From Endobacter medicaginis (GTDB taxonomy: Bacteria > Pseudomonadota > Alphaproteobacteria > Acetobacterales > Acetobacteraceae): a stretch of 64,000 nucleotides of DNA. The notes beneath the pieces are model-generated. The model was not told the DNA's origin, did not search any database, and worked only from the letters and a program-made list of their open reading frames with translations. A program made the position numbers and the translations under genes. Shown one piece after another: positions 18,257 to 27,622 of the stretch (position 1 is the first letter of the stretch; every line of letters begins with the position of its first letter). The stretch lies in assembly GCF_014192375.1 (NCBI RefSeq), contig NZ_JACHXV010000001.1:339812-403811 (forward strand), read 5' to 3'.

Positions 18257-19915
18257 ATGAGCGCTACCCTGCTGCAGCGCGACCCCGCCGGCGAGCTGGC
18301 CGCGGATCCGTCGCAGGCCGAAGCGGTCCAGCGCGCCGCCGCGCAATTGCGCACCGGCCGCGGCGAGGGCATCGCCGAGGCGCTGCGCGCCCGTGTGGCG
18401 GCCGGCGATCTCGACGCGCTGGTGCTCAGCGCACTCGCGCTCGGGCTGGAGGGACGGGCGGAGGAGGCGGCGGCGGCGATGGTCGAGGTCGCCGAGCGGC
18501 GCCCCGACGCGCTGCATCCGCTGTGCGATCTCGCGCCGCTGGTCACGGAGCCCAATACCCTCGCGCGTCTGGAACACGTCTATCGCGCAGTCGCCGCGCG
18601 CACGCCGGACGAGCCGCGGCTGTGGCACGCCTTCAGCCTCTATTACACGCAGGCTTTCCGTCATGACGAGGCGGTCGCCGCGGCGCGCAGATCTGTCGCA
18701 CTCGATGGCGGTACCGCCATCACCACCAACCAGCTCGGCATCTCGCTGACCGCCTCCGGCGCGCTCGAGGAGGGGCTGGAGGTGTTTGCCGACTCGGCAC
18801 GGCGCTGGCCCGACAGCTTCGCCGCGTTTTCCAACATCGCCTGCACGCAGGCGGCACTCGGCCGGTTCGAGCCGGCGCTGGAGGCCTACCGGCGGGCGAT
18901 CTCGCTGTCGCCGGGGGCGGCACAGCTGCGGCTCAATCATGCCATCTGCCTGCTCAAGGCCGGCCGCATGACCCAGGGCTGGACCGAATACGAGTGGCGG
19001 CTGCATCTGCCCGGGCATACCGAGCTGCCGCGCGAGACGCTGCTGCCGAGCCTGTCGAAAGAGACCCGGCTCGACGGCCGCACCGTGCTGGTCACGCATG
19101 AGGAAGGGCTCGGCGACACGCTGCAGTTCCTGCGTTTCATCGCGCCGCTGGCGGCGCATGGCGCGCGGGTGGTGGTGGCGGTGCCGGCGGCATTGCTGAG
19201 CCTCGCCGCGCGGGTCGAGGGCGTGGCCGAGGCGGTCGATGCCGATCGCGTCACCCTGCGCTACGACTGGCATTGCCCGTTCATGTCGCTGCCCCGCGCG
19301 CTGGCGGCGACCTCCGGGCGCGACGGGGCGCCCGTGCCCTACCTGCGGCCCGCGCCGGAGGCGGTGGCACGCTGGTCCGAACACCTGCCCTCGCCCGGCA
19401 CGCTGCGGGTCGGGCTGGTCTGGGCGGGGGCATCACGCGCGCATCTGCACTGGGCGGTCGCCGTGGATCGCCGGCGCAGCGTGTCGCTCGCGCAGCTTTC
19501 CGCGCTGGGCGGTCTGCGCGGGGTCTCGCTGGTCAGCCTCCAGCTCGGCCCGCCGGCCGACCAGCTCTTCGACCCGCCGGAGGGCATGCGCATCCATGAC
19601 GCGATGCACGAGGCGCGGAGCATGGACGACACGGCAGCACTGATCGCCGGGCTCGACCTGGTGATCAGCGTTGATACCTCGGTCGCCCATCTGGCCGGGG
19701 GGATGGGCAAGCCGGTATTCCTGCTCGACCGGTTCGACAATTGCTGGCGCTGGGGGCATGGCAGCGAGACCACGGCGCTGTATCCGCAGATGCGGATCTT
19801 CCGCCAGGAGCGGCCTGATGCGTGGGAGGCGCCGATCGGGCGGCTGGTCGAGGCGGTGCGGGAGATGGCGGAGTCGCGAACCGGCCCGACCCGACGGACG
19901 AAGCGTCGTCGCTAG
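18257..19915 (+). CDS. TPR protein with GT9-like glycosyltransferase domain
   Basis: A 552-aa protein. Residues about 30-260 are helical tetratricopeptide-like repeats (for example AFSNIACTQAALGRFEPALEAY followed by an ordered A/L pattern). The C-terminal half resembles the heptosyltransferase (GT9) Rossmann domain: GRTVLVTHEEGLGDTLQFLRF, VGLVWAGA, LDLVISVDTSVAHLAGGMGKPV and FDNCWRWG. Such TPR-GT proteins are common in alphaproteobacteria; substrates are mostly unknown, and glycosylation of surface proteins or polysaccharide is inferred. It follows the receiver gene by 12 bases. The downstream neighbour is convergent. Confidence 0.8.
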   Translation: MSATLLQRDPAGELAADPSQAEAVQRAAAQLRTGRGEGIAEALRARVAAGDLDALVLSALALGLEGRAEEAAAAMVEVAERRPDALHPLCDLAPLVTEPNTLARLEHVYRAVAARTPDEPRLWHAFSLYYTQAFRHDEAVAAARRSVALDGGTAITTNQLGISLTASGALEEGLEVFADSARRWPDSFAAFSNIACTQAALGRFEPALEAYRRAISLSPGAAQLRLNHAICLLKAGRMTQGWTEYEWRLHLPGHTELPRETLLPSLSKETRLDGRTVLVTHEEGLGDTLQFLRFIAPLAAHGARVVVAVPAALLSLAARVEGVAEAVDADRVTLRYDWHCPFMSLPRALAATSGRDGAPVPYLRPAPEAVARWSEHLPSPGTLRVGLVWAGASRAHLHWAVAVDRRRSVSLAQLSALGGLRGVSLVSLQLGPPADQLFDPPEGMRIHDAMHEARSMDDTAALIAGLDLVISVDTSVAHLAGGMGKPVFLLDRFDNCWRWGHGSETTALYPQMRIFRQERPDAWEAPIGRLVEAVREMAESRTGPTRRTKRRR

Positions 19916-19936
19916 GCGCGGGTGTCGAGGCGCGGG

Positions 19937-20782
19937 TCAGCCGCGCGCGGCGCGGACCGGCGTGTCGACGCTGCCGGCCTCCTGCTCGTAGGTAATGACC
20001 TCGAACCCGGTCAGCCACGCACCGCCGAAGCTGGTCGACAGTGCGACATCGGTCGCATCGCGGCCGCGGGCCATGAGGATGCGGCCGATGCGGCGCTTGT
20101 TGTGCCGTGCATCGAACGTATACCAGCGACCGCCCAGATAGACGTCGAACCAGGCGGAGAAATCCATCGGATCCTCGACCGGCGGCACGCCGATATCACC
20201 AAGGTAGCCGGTGCAGTAGCGCGCCGGGATGTTCATGCAGCGGCACAGCGTGACCGCGAGATGGGCGAAGTCGCGGCACACGCCGCGGCGCTCCATGAAG
20301 CCCTCATAGGCGGTGCGGGTGGAACGCGCATGCTCGTAGCCGAAGGTGATGCGATCGTGGACGTAGTCGCAGATCGCCTGCACCCGCGCCCAGCCCGGCG
20401 GCACGTGGCCGAACAGCGACCAGGCGGTGTCGGACAGCCGGTCGGTCTCACAGTAGCGCGAGCCCAGCAGGTAGACCAGCACGTCGTCCGGCAGGTCCTC
20501 GACCGGGATCTGCTCGGCTTCGGGGGCGAGAATGTCGGGTTCCCCGCTGTCCTCGATGGTGAACTCGTTGCGGATGCGCAGGGTGCCGGGCTGGGCGGTG
20601 ACCCGGGTGCAGATATTGCCGAACCCGTCCATGTAATGGCTGTGCGGCAGTGGCGGGTCGAAGACCATCTGGTGCGGCGAGCGCAGATCGGGATCGCGAC
20701 TCGGATGGATGCTCAGCAGCAGCAGCAGCGGCGTGGGAGCCGGCACACTGAAGGAGATGTCGTAGCCGGCGCGGATCAGCAT
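19937..20782 (-). CDS. Transglutaminase-like protein (lacks the usual catalytic His)
   Basis: A 281-aa protein with a small N-terminal beta domain and a transglutaminase-like core. The nucleophile region is GVCRDFAHLAVTLCR (Cys near 170) and the Asp region is WYTFDARHN. Where the core family usually has His before AW, this protein reads DFSAWFDVYLGG, with Ser in that place. Either a nearby His (ARHN) substitutes or the protein is not a classical thiol hydrolase. I chose ATG 20782 (MLIRAGYD), which matches the usual start of this family. It follows the second transglutaminase gene by about 100 bases on the same strand. Confidence 0.8.
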   Translation of the reverse strand: MLIRAGYDISFSVPAPTPLLLLLSIHPSRDPDLRSPHQMVFDPPLPHSHYMDGFGNICTRVTAQPGTLRIRNEFTIEDSGEPDILAPEAEQIPVEDLPDDVLVYLLGSRYCETDRLSDTAWSLFGHVPPGWARVQAICDYVHDRITFGYEHARSTRTAYEGFMERRGVCRDFAHLAVTLCRCMNIPARYCTGYLGDIGVPPVEDPMDFSAWFDVYLGGRWYTFDARHNKRRIGRILMARGRDATDVALSTSFGGAWLTGFEVITYEQEAGSVDTPVRAARG

Positions 20783-20880
20783 GCAGTCAGTCCTTTTCGG
20801 TGTTGCCGTCCTGCTGTCCGGAGCGGCCGATACGGTCGGTCGGTGGTCGTTACAAACTCTGCCCACGTGGTCTGGTTGCG

Positions 20881-21897
20881 TCAGGCGACCCGGAATTCGC
20901 GCCCCGGATCCGAGGCCGTGACGGCGGCGGACGATGCGCCCATGGCCGGCGCGGTGCCGCTGTCGGAACGGGTCACCCTGTGTGTGGCCTCGTCGGAAGT
21001 GACGTCGACGCTGACCTCCATGCCTTCGCTGTCGGCGGGAAACCCGGTCCAGCTTCCCGACAGCGGCACCGCCTGGTGAGGGTCGCGCACGCAGGCGATG
21101 CGGATCAGGTCCCGCGTGCCGACGATGCCGTTGGTGGGGTCGAACTCGACCCAGCCCGCGCCCGGCAGGAACACCTCGATCCAGGCGTGGGTGGAGCCGC
21201 CGCCGAGGCGCCTGGGAGGCCTGGCCGGCGCGCGATCGGCGGGCGTGCGGTCGGCACCGGGGCTGTAGATGTAGCCGGACACGAACCGCGCGGCGAGGCC
21301 GAAGGTGCGCGCGGTCTCCATCATCAGTACCGCGAAGTCGCGACAGGTGCCCGAGCGCAGGGCGAGCGTGCGCGCCGGCTCCTGGATGCCTTCCTCGTGG
21401 CGGCTGGTGTAGGTGAAGTCGCGCCGGATGTCGTCGTTGATGCCGCTCAGCAGGGCGAGGATCGAGCGGTTGTGGTAGCGCTCGACATAGGTGCGTGCCC
21501 ACGCCTCCACCGCGTGGCCCTGGTCGGGATACTGCCGCTCGATCGAGCGCTGGAGGTCGGCCGCGGTGTCGGGATCGTAGCTGAACGGCCAGGCGCGCGC
21601 CCAGGGCAGCAGGTCGGCCTCGCCGGGCATCAGCGGCGTGTGGCGCACCTTCAGCGTGCTGACGAAGCTCAGTTCGCGGGCGCGGCGGTTGAAGCTGGCC
21701 AGGGTGATGACGTTGCCGAACGGATCCTGTACGTGACGCACCAGGCTCGGCGTGGGGCTGATGACGAGCGAGAATTCCAGCACCTTCTGGTCCTCGCTGT
21801 CGCGCGGACGGAACATGCCACGATGCTCGCCGAACCCGACCGGGCGGCGGTACTTGTAGGTCGTGACATGTCTGACCGTCAGAACCGGCATCGCCAC
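20881..21897 (-). CDS. Transglutaminase family protein
   Basis: A 338-aa protein with a complete transglutaminase-like triad: Cys in SGTCRDFAVLMM, His in GGSTHAWIEVFLPGAGW and Asp in VEFDPTNG. The N-terminal region (VTTYKYRRPVGFGEHR) is the bacterial transglutaminase N-terminal beta domain. Relatives act as cysteine proteases or peptide ligases rather than true crosslinkers; substrate unknown. It is the first gene of a two-gene minus-strand unit. A candidate -10 (TATGAT, complement of 21969-21974) lies about 70 bases upstream. Confidence 0.85.
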   Translation of the reverse strand: MAMPVLTVRHVTTYKYRRPVGFGEHRGMFRPRDSEDQKVLEFSLVISPTPSLVRHVQDPFGNVITLASFNRRARELSFVSTLKVRHTPLMPGEADLLPWARAWPFSYDPDTAADLQRSIERQYPDQGHAVEAWARTYVERYHNRSILALLSGINDDIRRDFTYTSRHEEGIQEPARTLALRSGTCRDFAVLMMETARTFGLAARFVSGYIYSPGADRTPADRAPARPPRRLGGGSTHAWIEVFLPGAGWVEFDPTNGIVGTRDLIRIACVRDPHQAVPLSGSWTGFPADSEGMEVSVDVTSDEATHRVTRSDSGTAPAMGASSAAVTASDPGREFRVA

Positions 21898-22029
21898 CCT
21901 CCCTCGCCACCGTCCGCTCGTCCTGCCAGCGGTAGGTGACCGGTGGGCAACGACATCTGCATGACCGTATCATAGACTGACAGTGTCCGGTCATAACAAG
22001 CTTTGCCGAGTCGGTCAGGAGACGCAATT

Positions 22030-22842
22030 TTGTTACCCACAGCCGCCGAGCCCCTGCCGGCCCTGCCCGTCACGCTGCTTGGACCCGCCGACGTCGCACC
22101 GGTGATCCACCGCCGCGCCGGCGCGCGCTCGCCGCTGCTGGTCCTCATCGACCATGCCGGCCGCCGCGTGCCGCAGCATCTGGGCGATCTCGGCATTCCG
22201 GCCGCCGAGTTCGACCGCCACATCGCCTGGGACATCGGCGTCGCCGGACTGGGCGAGCGGCTCGGCGCGGCCCTCGGCGCACAGACCATCGCGCAGGCCT
22301 ATTCGCGGCTGGTGGTGGACTGCAACCGCCGCCCCGGTCACCCGACCTTCATCGCGCAGCGCAGCGACGGCACCGTGATCCCGGCCAATGCGGGTCTGTC
22401 GGACATCGAGGCCGAGGCGCGGCAGCGCGAGATCTGGGCGCCCTATCACGACGACATCGCCACCTGTCTCGACGACCGCGCGGCACGCGCGGTCCCCACG
22501 GTGGTGTTCGCGCTGCACAGCTTCACCCCGGTGATGGACGGGTTTGCCCGCCCCTGGCATGTCGGGCTGCTGTACAACCGCAACCCGGAATTCGCCGCCG
22601 CCCTGCGTGCCGAGTTCGAGCGCGAGCCGGGGCTGGTGATCGGCGACAACGAGCCCTACCGGCTTGGCGACGACAGCGACTACACCGTGCCGGTGCATGC
22701 GGAGGCGCGCGGCCTGCCTTCGGTCGAGATCGAGATCCGCCAGGATCTGATCGGGGACGCGGCCGGCGAGGCGGCGTGGGCCCGGCTGCTGGAGCGCGTG
22801 CTGCCGGCGGCGATCGCCCGGCTCGGGATTGCGACAGGGTGA
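22030..22842 (+). CDS. N-formylglutamate amidohydrolase family protein
   Basis: A 270-aa N-formylglutamate amidohydrolase-type zinc hydrolase. Family features include LVLIDHAGRRVP, the IAWDIGVAGLG segment, LVVDCNRRPG and ALHSFTPVMDG, with a C-terminal VPSVEIEIRQDLI-like segment. True HutG hydrolyses N-formyl-L-glutamate at the end of histidine catabolism, but no hut genes are nearby, so the substrate is open. I chose TTG 22030 because a good Shine-Dalgarno (AGGAG, 22016-22020) precedes it at about nine bases. An in-frame TTG at 22003 has none. Confidence 0.82.
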   Translation: MLPTAAEPLPALPVTLLGPADVAPVIHRRAGARSPLLVLIDHAGRRVPQHLGDLGIPAAEFDRHIAWDIGVAGLGERLGAALGAQTIAQAYSRLVVDCNRRPGHPTFIAQRSDGTVIPANAGLSDIEAEARQREIWAPYHDDIATCLDDRAARAVPTVVFALHSFTPVMDGFARPWHVGLLYNRNPEFAAALRAEFEREPGLVIGDNEPYRLGDDSDYTVPVHAEARGLPSVEIEIRQDLIGDAAGEAAWARLLERVLPAAIARLGIATG

Positions 22843-22849
22843 GGGCCCG

Positions 22850-23947
22850 GTGAGCGACACCCGCCGGCTCGCCCCGCGCGCAGCGCTGATCCTGCGCGAG
22901 ATCGTCGAGCAGTACATGGCCACCGGCGACCCGGTCGGCAGTCGCACGCTGGCGGCGCGGCTTCCGGTCTCGCTCTCGCCCGCCTCGATCCGCGCGGTGA
23001 TGGCCGAGCTGACCGAGGCCGGGCTGCTGTCGGCACCGCATGTCTCCGCCGGCCGGCTGCCGACCGAGCGCGGCCTGCGCCTGTTCGTCGACGGGCTGCT
23101 GCAGTTCGGCACGCTGTCGGAGGACGAGCGCGAGGCGATCGGGGCGCGGCTCGCCGCCCGCGGCCGCTCTCTCAACGAGGTGCTGACCGATGCCTCGGCG
23201 ATGCTGTCGGGCCTGTCGGCGGCGGCCGGGGTGGTGCTGGCGCCGAAGAGCGACGGGGTGATCCGCCACATCGAGTTCGTCTCGCTCGCGCCCACGCGGG
23301 CGCTGGTGATCCTGGTCGGGGCCGACGGGCAGGTCGAGAACCGGGTCATCGAGGTCCCGCCCGGCCTGCCGCCCTCGGCGCTGGTCGAGGCCGGCAACTA
23401 TCTCAACGCCCGCGCCACGGGACGCACGCTGGCGGAACTGCGCCGCGCCGTCGCCGAGGAACTGGCCGACAACCGCGCCGCCCTCGACAGCCTCGCCGCC
23501 GGGATCGTGCAGAGCGGGCTGGCCACCTGGAGCGATGGCGAGCGCGGCGGCGCGCTGATCGTGCGCGGCCAGTCGCGGCTGCTCGCCGACCTCACCCAGG
23601 CCGACCGGATCGGCGCGATCCAGGCGCTGTTCGACCGGCTGGAGACGCAGGAGACGATGCTCCAGCTCCTGGAACTCGCCGATGCCTCCGACGGGGTGCG
23701 CATCTTCATCGGCGCCGAGAGCGGCGTCGGCGCGCCGGCCGGGGAGCGTGTCGCGGACCGGGCCGCCGAGGAGGGTGGCTTTCGCGGCGGCATCCCCGGC
23801 ATGGCCACGGTGGTCGCGGCGGCGCGCAACGACTCCGGCCGCATCGTCGGCGCCATCGGCGTGATCGGCCCGACCCGGATCAATTACGGCCGCGTGATTC
23901 CAGTGGTGGACTACACCGCGCGCGTCGTCGGACGGCTGTTGGGATAG
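22850..23947 (+). CDS. hrcA: Heat-inducible transcription repressor HrcA
   Basis: A 365-aa HrcA, the repressor that binds CIRCE sites before groESL/dnaK operons and needs GroEL for activity. The winged-helix N-terminus reads ALILREIVEQYMATGDPVGSRTLA and is followed by SPASIRAVMAELTEAGLL and SAGRLPTERG. The C-terminus has the conserved MATVVAAARND and GVIGPTRINYGRVIP. GTG 22850 is preferred (GAGG upstream). The gene starts eight bases after the amidohydrolase stop. It is not followed by grpE as in many relatives; a convergent kinase gene comes next. I see no CIRCE palindrome in this window. Confidence 0.95.
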   Translation: MSDTRRLAPRAALILREIVEQYMATGDPVGSRTLAARLPVSLSPASIRAVMAELTEAGLLSAPHVSAGRLPTERGLRLFVDGLLQFGTLSEDEREAIGARLAARGRSLNEVLTDASAMLSGLSAAAGVVLAPKSDGVIRHIEFVSLAPTRALVILVGADGQVENRVIEVPPGLPPSALVEAGNYLNARATGRTLAELRRAVAEELADNRAALDSLAAGIVQSGLATWSDGERGGALIVRGQSRLLADLTQADRIGAIQALFDRLETQETMLQLLELADASDGVRIFIGAESGVGAPAGERVADRAAEEGGFRGGIPGMATVVAAARNDSGRIVGAIGVIGPTRINYGRVIPVVDYTARVVGRLLG

Positions 23948-23957
23948 CGCCCCGGGC

Positions 23958-25301
23958 TCAGGTGCCGCCGAGCGACGTGCTGGCCATCGGCGCCGTCACG
24001 ACGGGCGCGGGCGCAGACACGACCTCCGGCAGCAGCAGCGTGATGGTGGTGCCCTCGCCGACCGTGGAGGCGATCTCCGCCTGCCCGCCCGACTGGCGGG
24101 CAAAGCCGTAGATCGTCGACAGACCCAGCCCGGTGCCCTGGCCGACCGGCTTGGTGGTGAAGAACGGATCGAAGGCGCGGGCGGCAACCTCCGGGGTCAT
24201 GCCCTCGCCGTCATCGGTCACTTCGATGCTCAAATAGCGCCCGGCGGTGAGATCGCGCAGGGCCGCCTGCTCGGGCGACAGCGTCACACCGTGCACGGCG
24301 AGGCGCAGATGCCCGCCCCGCGGCATCGCGTCGCGGGCGTTGATGGCGAGGTTGAGCAGCGCGTTCTCGAGCTGGTTGCCGTCGCACAGCGTCAGCCCGT
24401 CCGTTGCCCCGGCCAGCGACACCTCGATGCGCGGTCCGACCGTGCGCCGGATCAGCTCTTCCATTCCCGCCATCAGCCGGGCCGGCGACACCTCGACCGG
24501 GTCGAGCGGCTGTCGACGGGCGAAGGCGAGCAGCCGGTGGGTGAGGGCGGCGGCGCGGTCGGCGGCCTCGCGCGCGGCATCGACATAACGCGCCAGGCGG
24601 TCGGTGCGTCCCTGCGCGAGCTGCGACTGCATCTGTTCGAGCGCGCCGAGGATCGCGGTCAGCAGGTTGTTGAAATCATGCGCCAGCCCGCCGGTGAGCT
24701 GGCCGATCGCCTCCATCTTCTGGCTCTGGCGCAGCGCCTCCTCGACGATGGCGCGCTGGAGGGATTCCGCCTCCAGCCGGCCGATCGCCTCGTGCAGCGT
24801 GTAGTCCTGCTGCTTCTGGTCGGTGAGGTCGGCGGTGACCGCACAGATCAGCGGGTCGGAGGCGTAGCGCCGCAGCGGGCTGAGCGAGAGCGCGATCGGA
24901 AGCGAGCTGCCGCCCTCGGCGCTCAGCACGAATTCGTCGCGCATCGTGGTCTCGATGCCGGATTCGAGCAGCGCATCGAAGCGCGCATGATCGGCGGTGC
25001 GCAGGAAATCGCGCAGATGGCGGCCGATGATGCGGTCGCGTTCGACCTGGAGCATCTCGGCGAAGCGGTTGTTGCAGTAGGTGATCAGCCCGCTGCGCTG
25101 GAGAGTGAGCGCACCTTCGCCGATCTGCTCCATCATCACCCGGAACGGGCTTTCCGCGACGATCGGCAGGCTCGACAGGGCCGGTTGGGCGGGCCGGGGG
25201 CGCTGCTCGAGCTCGGCGATGCGCGTCATGGCCGCCTCCAGCTCGCGCGCCAGCCGCGCGGCCCGGGTCCGGTCAGCGTCCTTGCCGCCGTGATCGGTCA
25301 T
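23958..25301 (-). CDS. PAS-domain sensor histidine kinase
   Basis: A 447-aa soluble kinase with no membrane segments. A coiled start (15-40) leads to a PAS domain (about 50-165, [15 protein letters not shown] to AVTADLTDQ). A dimerisation helix with the phosphoacceptor His in [19 protein letters not shown] follows, then a HATPase domain with N box ([14 protein letters not shown]), G1 (VTDDGEGM), F box (DPFFTTK) and G2 ([14 protein letters not shown]). The ending is Ala/Pro-rich with no receiver domain, unlike many hybrid relatives with the HDFNN motif. No cognate regulator is adjacent. ATG 25301 (MTDHGG) is preferred over 25328. Confidence 0.92.
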   Translation of the reverse strand: MTDHGGKDADRTRAARLARELEAAMTRIAELEQRPRPAQPALSSLPIVAESPFRVMMEQIGEGALTLQRSGLITYCNNRFAEMLQVERDRIIGRHLRDFLRTADHARFDALLESGIETTMRDEFVLSAEGGSSLPIALSLSPLRRYASDPLICAVTADLTDQKQQDYTLHEAIGRLEAESLQRAIVEEALRQSQKMEAIGQLTGGLAHDFNNLLTAILGALEQMQSQLAQGRTDRLARYVDAAREAADRAAALTHRLLAFARRQPLDPVEVSPARLMAGMEELIRRTVGPRIEVSLAGATDGLTLCDGNQLENALLNLAINARDAMPRGGHLRLAVHGVTLSPEQAALRDLTAGRYLSIEVTDDGEGMTPEVAARAFDPFFTTKPVGQGTGLGLSTIYGFARQSGGQAEIASTVGEGTTITLLLPEVVSAPAPVVTAPMASTSLGGT

Positions 25302-25421
25302 GTGCTGGGTCGTCCATCCGCGAGGCAAGGGGTGCGCGTGGGCGCTGCCCGAAAGTGAGTGTGCCGGCGGCCGGAAGCAAGCATTTGTGACTGAGCCGCT
25401 GAAGTTCGACCCGCGCGCGGG

Positions 25422-26060
25422 TCAGGGACCGGCGATGCCATAGCCCCAGGGTCCACCATACGATCCGCCATACGGCCCGACCACGCCATAGGGGCTGTTG
25501 CCGAGCCGCGCATAACCGAAATTCAGCCCGAGATGGCTGCCGTCCTCGAACTGCTTGTCGAGCGACAGGCTGGCCGACTGGGTGTTGCCGCCGTCGACGC
25601 GGCCGCCGCCCGGGACCCTCAGGCTGGGCAGATGGGCGGCCGACACCGCCACCGCGGCAGCGACGCCGCTGTTGCCGAGCGAGGCGATGTGGGTCTCGAG
25701 CGCCGTGCCGGCCATGCCGTGGCTGCCGACGAAGGCGCTGACCGAACCGTGCAGCCGGTGCCGGACAGGCAGGCCCGAATCGCTGCCGACCGCATCGTCG
25801 GCCGCGGCCACGGGACCGATGCCGGTGCTGGTGGAGCCGCCGGCCGGCGCATCGGCGACGAGGCCGCCCGGGCTCCACGACAGCGACATCGGGTGCGACA
25901 GCGGATCGGCCCCGACAGCGGGCAGCGCCACGTGTTCGGTCGGATCGGCAACCGACGGCGCATAGCCGATGCCGCGCACGGCCTCCTGCGCGCCTGCTGC
26001 CTGCGCGGCCAGCATCAGCACCGTCGCGCAGATCGTCGGGACCGGGAGACGCGGGTTCAT
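25422..26060 (-). CDS. Exported protein of unknown function
   Basis: A 212-aa protein that I do not recognise. Residues 1-25 form a classical signal peptide (cleavage after AAQAAGAQ). The mature part is rich in Gly, Ala, Val and Ser with small repeats (VAAADDAVGSDSGLPVRHRLHGSVSAFV type). It contains alternating strands of the kind seen in outer-membrane beta-barrels or surface proteins (SASLSLDKQFEDGSHLGLNFGYARLG), and ends in a Gly/Tyr/Pro-rich tail. The start codon is nine bases after the pyk stop, so it is probably carried on the same message. Confidence 0.6.
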   Translation of the reverse strand: MNPRLPVPTICATVLMLAAQAAGAQEAVRGIGYAPSVADPTEHVALPAVGADPLSHPMSLSWSPGGLVADAPAGGSTSTGIGPVAAADDAVGSDSGLPVRHRLHGSVSAFVGSHGMAGTALETHIASLGNSGVAAAVAVSAAHLPSLRVPGGGRVDGGNTQSASLSLDKQFEDGSHLGLNFGYARLGNSPYGVVGPYGGSYGGPWGYGIAGP

Positions 26061-26069
26061 CGGTGCAGC

Positions 26070-27506
26070 CTACTCCACGGTGGCGACGCGCAGCGTGTTG
26101 GTGGTGCCAGCCTTGCCGAACGGCACGCCGGCGGCAACCACGATCAGCTCGCCCGCCTCGGCGAAGGTTTCCTCGCGCGCGCTGCGGGCCGCCTGGCGCA
26201 CCACGTCGCCCATCGTCTCGGCGGCGTTGTGACCGGCCACCCCCATCGCGTGCACGCCCCACACCACCGCCATCCGGCGTGCGGCACTCAGCGTGCCCGA
26301 CAGGCCGAGCACCGGGCACTCCGGCCGCTCGCGCGCGATGCGCAGCGCGGTCTTGCCCGACAGCGTGTAGGCGACGATGGCGCGCGCGCCCACCGTGGTC
26401 GCCACCTGCGCGGTGGCGGCCGCGATCGCGTCCGCCGTGTCGGCCTCGGGGGCCGGGCGCGAGGCGCGCATCTGGTTCTGCCAGCCGCTGTCGCGCTCCA
26501 CCCGCGCGACGATGCGGTTCATGATCTCCACCGCCTCGACCGGATACTGGCCGGCGGCGGTCTCCGCCGACAGCATCACCGCATCCGCCCCGTCGAACAC
26601 CGCCGTGGCCACGTCGGAGGCTTCCGCGCGGGTCGGCGCAGGTGCCGAAATCATGCTCTCCAGCATCTGGGTGGCGACCACCACCGGCCGGCCGAGCTGG
26701 CGGGCGAGGCGCACGATGCGCTTCTGCACCAGCGGCACCTCCTCGGGCGGCAGCTCGACGCCGAGATCGCCGCGCGCCACCATCACCGCATCCGACAGCG
26801 TGATGATCTGCTCGAGATCCTCCAGCGCCTGCGGCTTCTCGACCTTGGTCATGATCCAGGCGCGCCCGGCGGCGATCTCGCGCGCCTCGCGCACGTCCTC
26901 GACCCGCTGCACGAAGCTGAGCCCGATATATTCGACCCCGTGCTCCAGCGCGAACGCCATGTCGCGGCGGTCCTTGTCGGTCAGCGCCGGGATCGGCAGC
27001 ACCACATCGGGGACGTTGACGCCCTTGCGGTCCGACAGCGGGCCGCCGGTCACCACCTCGGTGTCGAGATGGGTATCGCCCTTCGACGTGATGCGCAGGC
27101 GCAGCTTGCCGTCATCGAGCAGCAGATGCGAGCCGGGCTCGGCGGCGGCGATGATCTCGGGATGCGGCAGGCGCACGCGATGGCTGTCGCCCGGGGTCTC
27201 GTCGAGATCGAGACGGAAGGGCTGGCCGGCGATCAGGGTGACGCGGCCCTCGGCGAAGCGGCCGACGCGGAGCTTGGGCCCCTGCACGTCGGCAAGAATG
27301 GCGATCGGCCGGCCGGTGCGGGCCTCGAGTTCGCGGATCATGCGGATGCGCTCGGCATGGTCGGCGTGCTCGCCATGCGAGAAATTGAGCCGGAACACGT
27401 CCACCCCGGCGGTAAACAGGGTTTCAAGAACCTCTGGCGTGGAGCTGGCCGGCCCGATCGTGGCGACGATCTTGGTGCGGCGCTGGCGCTTGATCTTGTC
27501 CGACAT
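26070..27506 (-). CDS. pyk: Pyruvate kinase
   Basis: A 478-aa enzyme of normal length that converts phosphoenolpyruvate and ADP to pyruvate and ATP. Present are RRTKIVATIGPAS, FRLNFSHG, the metal/substrate site region WIMTKVEKPQALEDL, MVARGDLGVELP, VVATQMLESM and SDVATAVFDGADAVMLSAETA. The C-terminal domain (TSGKTA-like YTLSGKTALRIARERPECPVLGLS) is the allosteric region. ATG 27506 (MSDKIKRQRRTK) is clear. It follows the SH3 gene by about 116 bases and precedes a small exported protein gene. Confidence 0.96.
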   Translation of the reverse strand: MSDKIKRQRRTKIVATIGPASSTPEVLETLFTAGVDVFRLNFSHGEHADHAERIRMIRELEARTGRPIAILADVQGPKLRVGRFAEGRVTLIAGQPFRLDLDETPGDSHRVRLPHPEIIAAAEPGSHLLLDDGKLRLRITSKGDTHLDTEVVTGGPLSDRKGVNVPDVVLPIPALTDKDRRDMAFALEHGVEYIGLSFVQRVEDVREAREIAAGRAWIMTKVEKPQALEDLEQIITLSDAVMVARGDLGVELPPEEVPLVQKRIVRLARQLGRPVVVATQMLESMISAPAPTRAEASDVATAVFDGADAVMLSAETAAGQYPVEAVEIMNRIVARVERDSGWQNQMRASRPAPEADTADAIAAATAQVATTVGARAIVAYTLSGKTALRIARERPECPVLGLSGTLSAARRMAVVWGVHAMGVAGHNAAETMGDVVRQAARSAREETFAEAGELIVVAAGVPFGKAGTTNTLRVATVE

Positions 27507-27622
27507 GGCAATACTGCACGGCGGCCTGGCCGCCACCCCTCTCAAGGCGTTGTGGCGCCCGCTTCGGCCCGTCCGGCCGGCGGTGCGTTCTCGTGTCTTC
27601 GTTTCTGCCGCGCCCTCCGGTT

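Noticed and set aside
22843-22850. CIRCE operator near hrcA
   Set aside because: No TTAGCACTC-N9-GAGTGCTAA type palindrome is visible near hrcA or elsewhere in the window.
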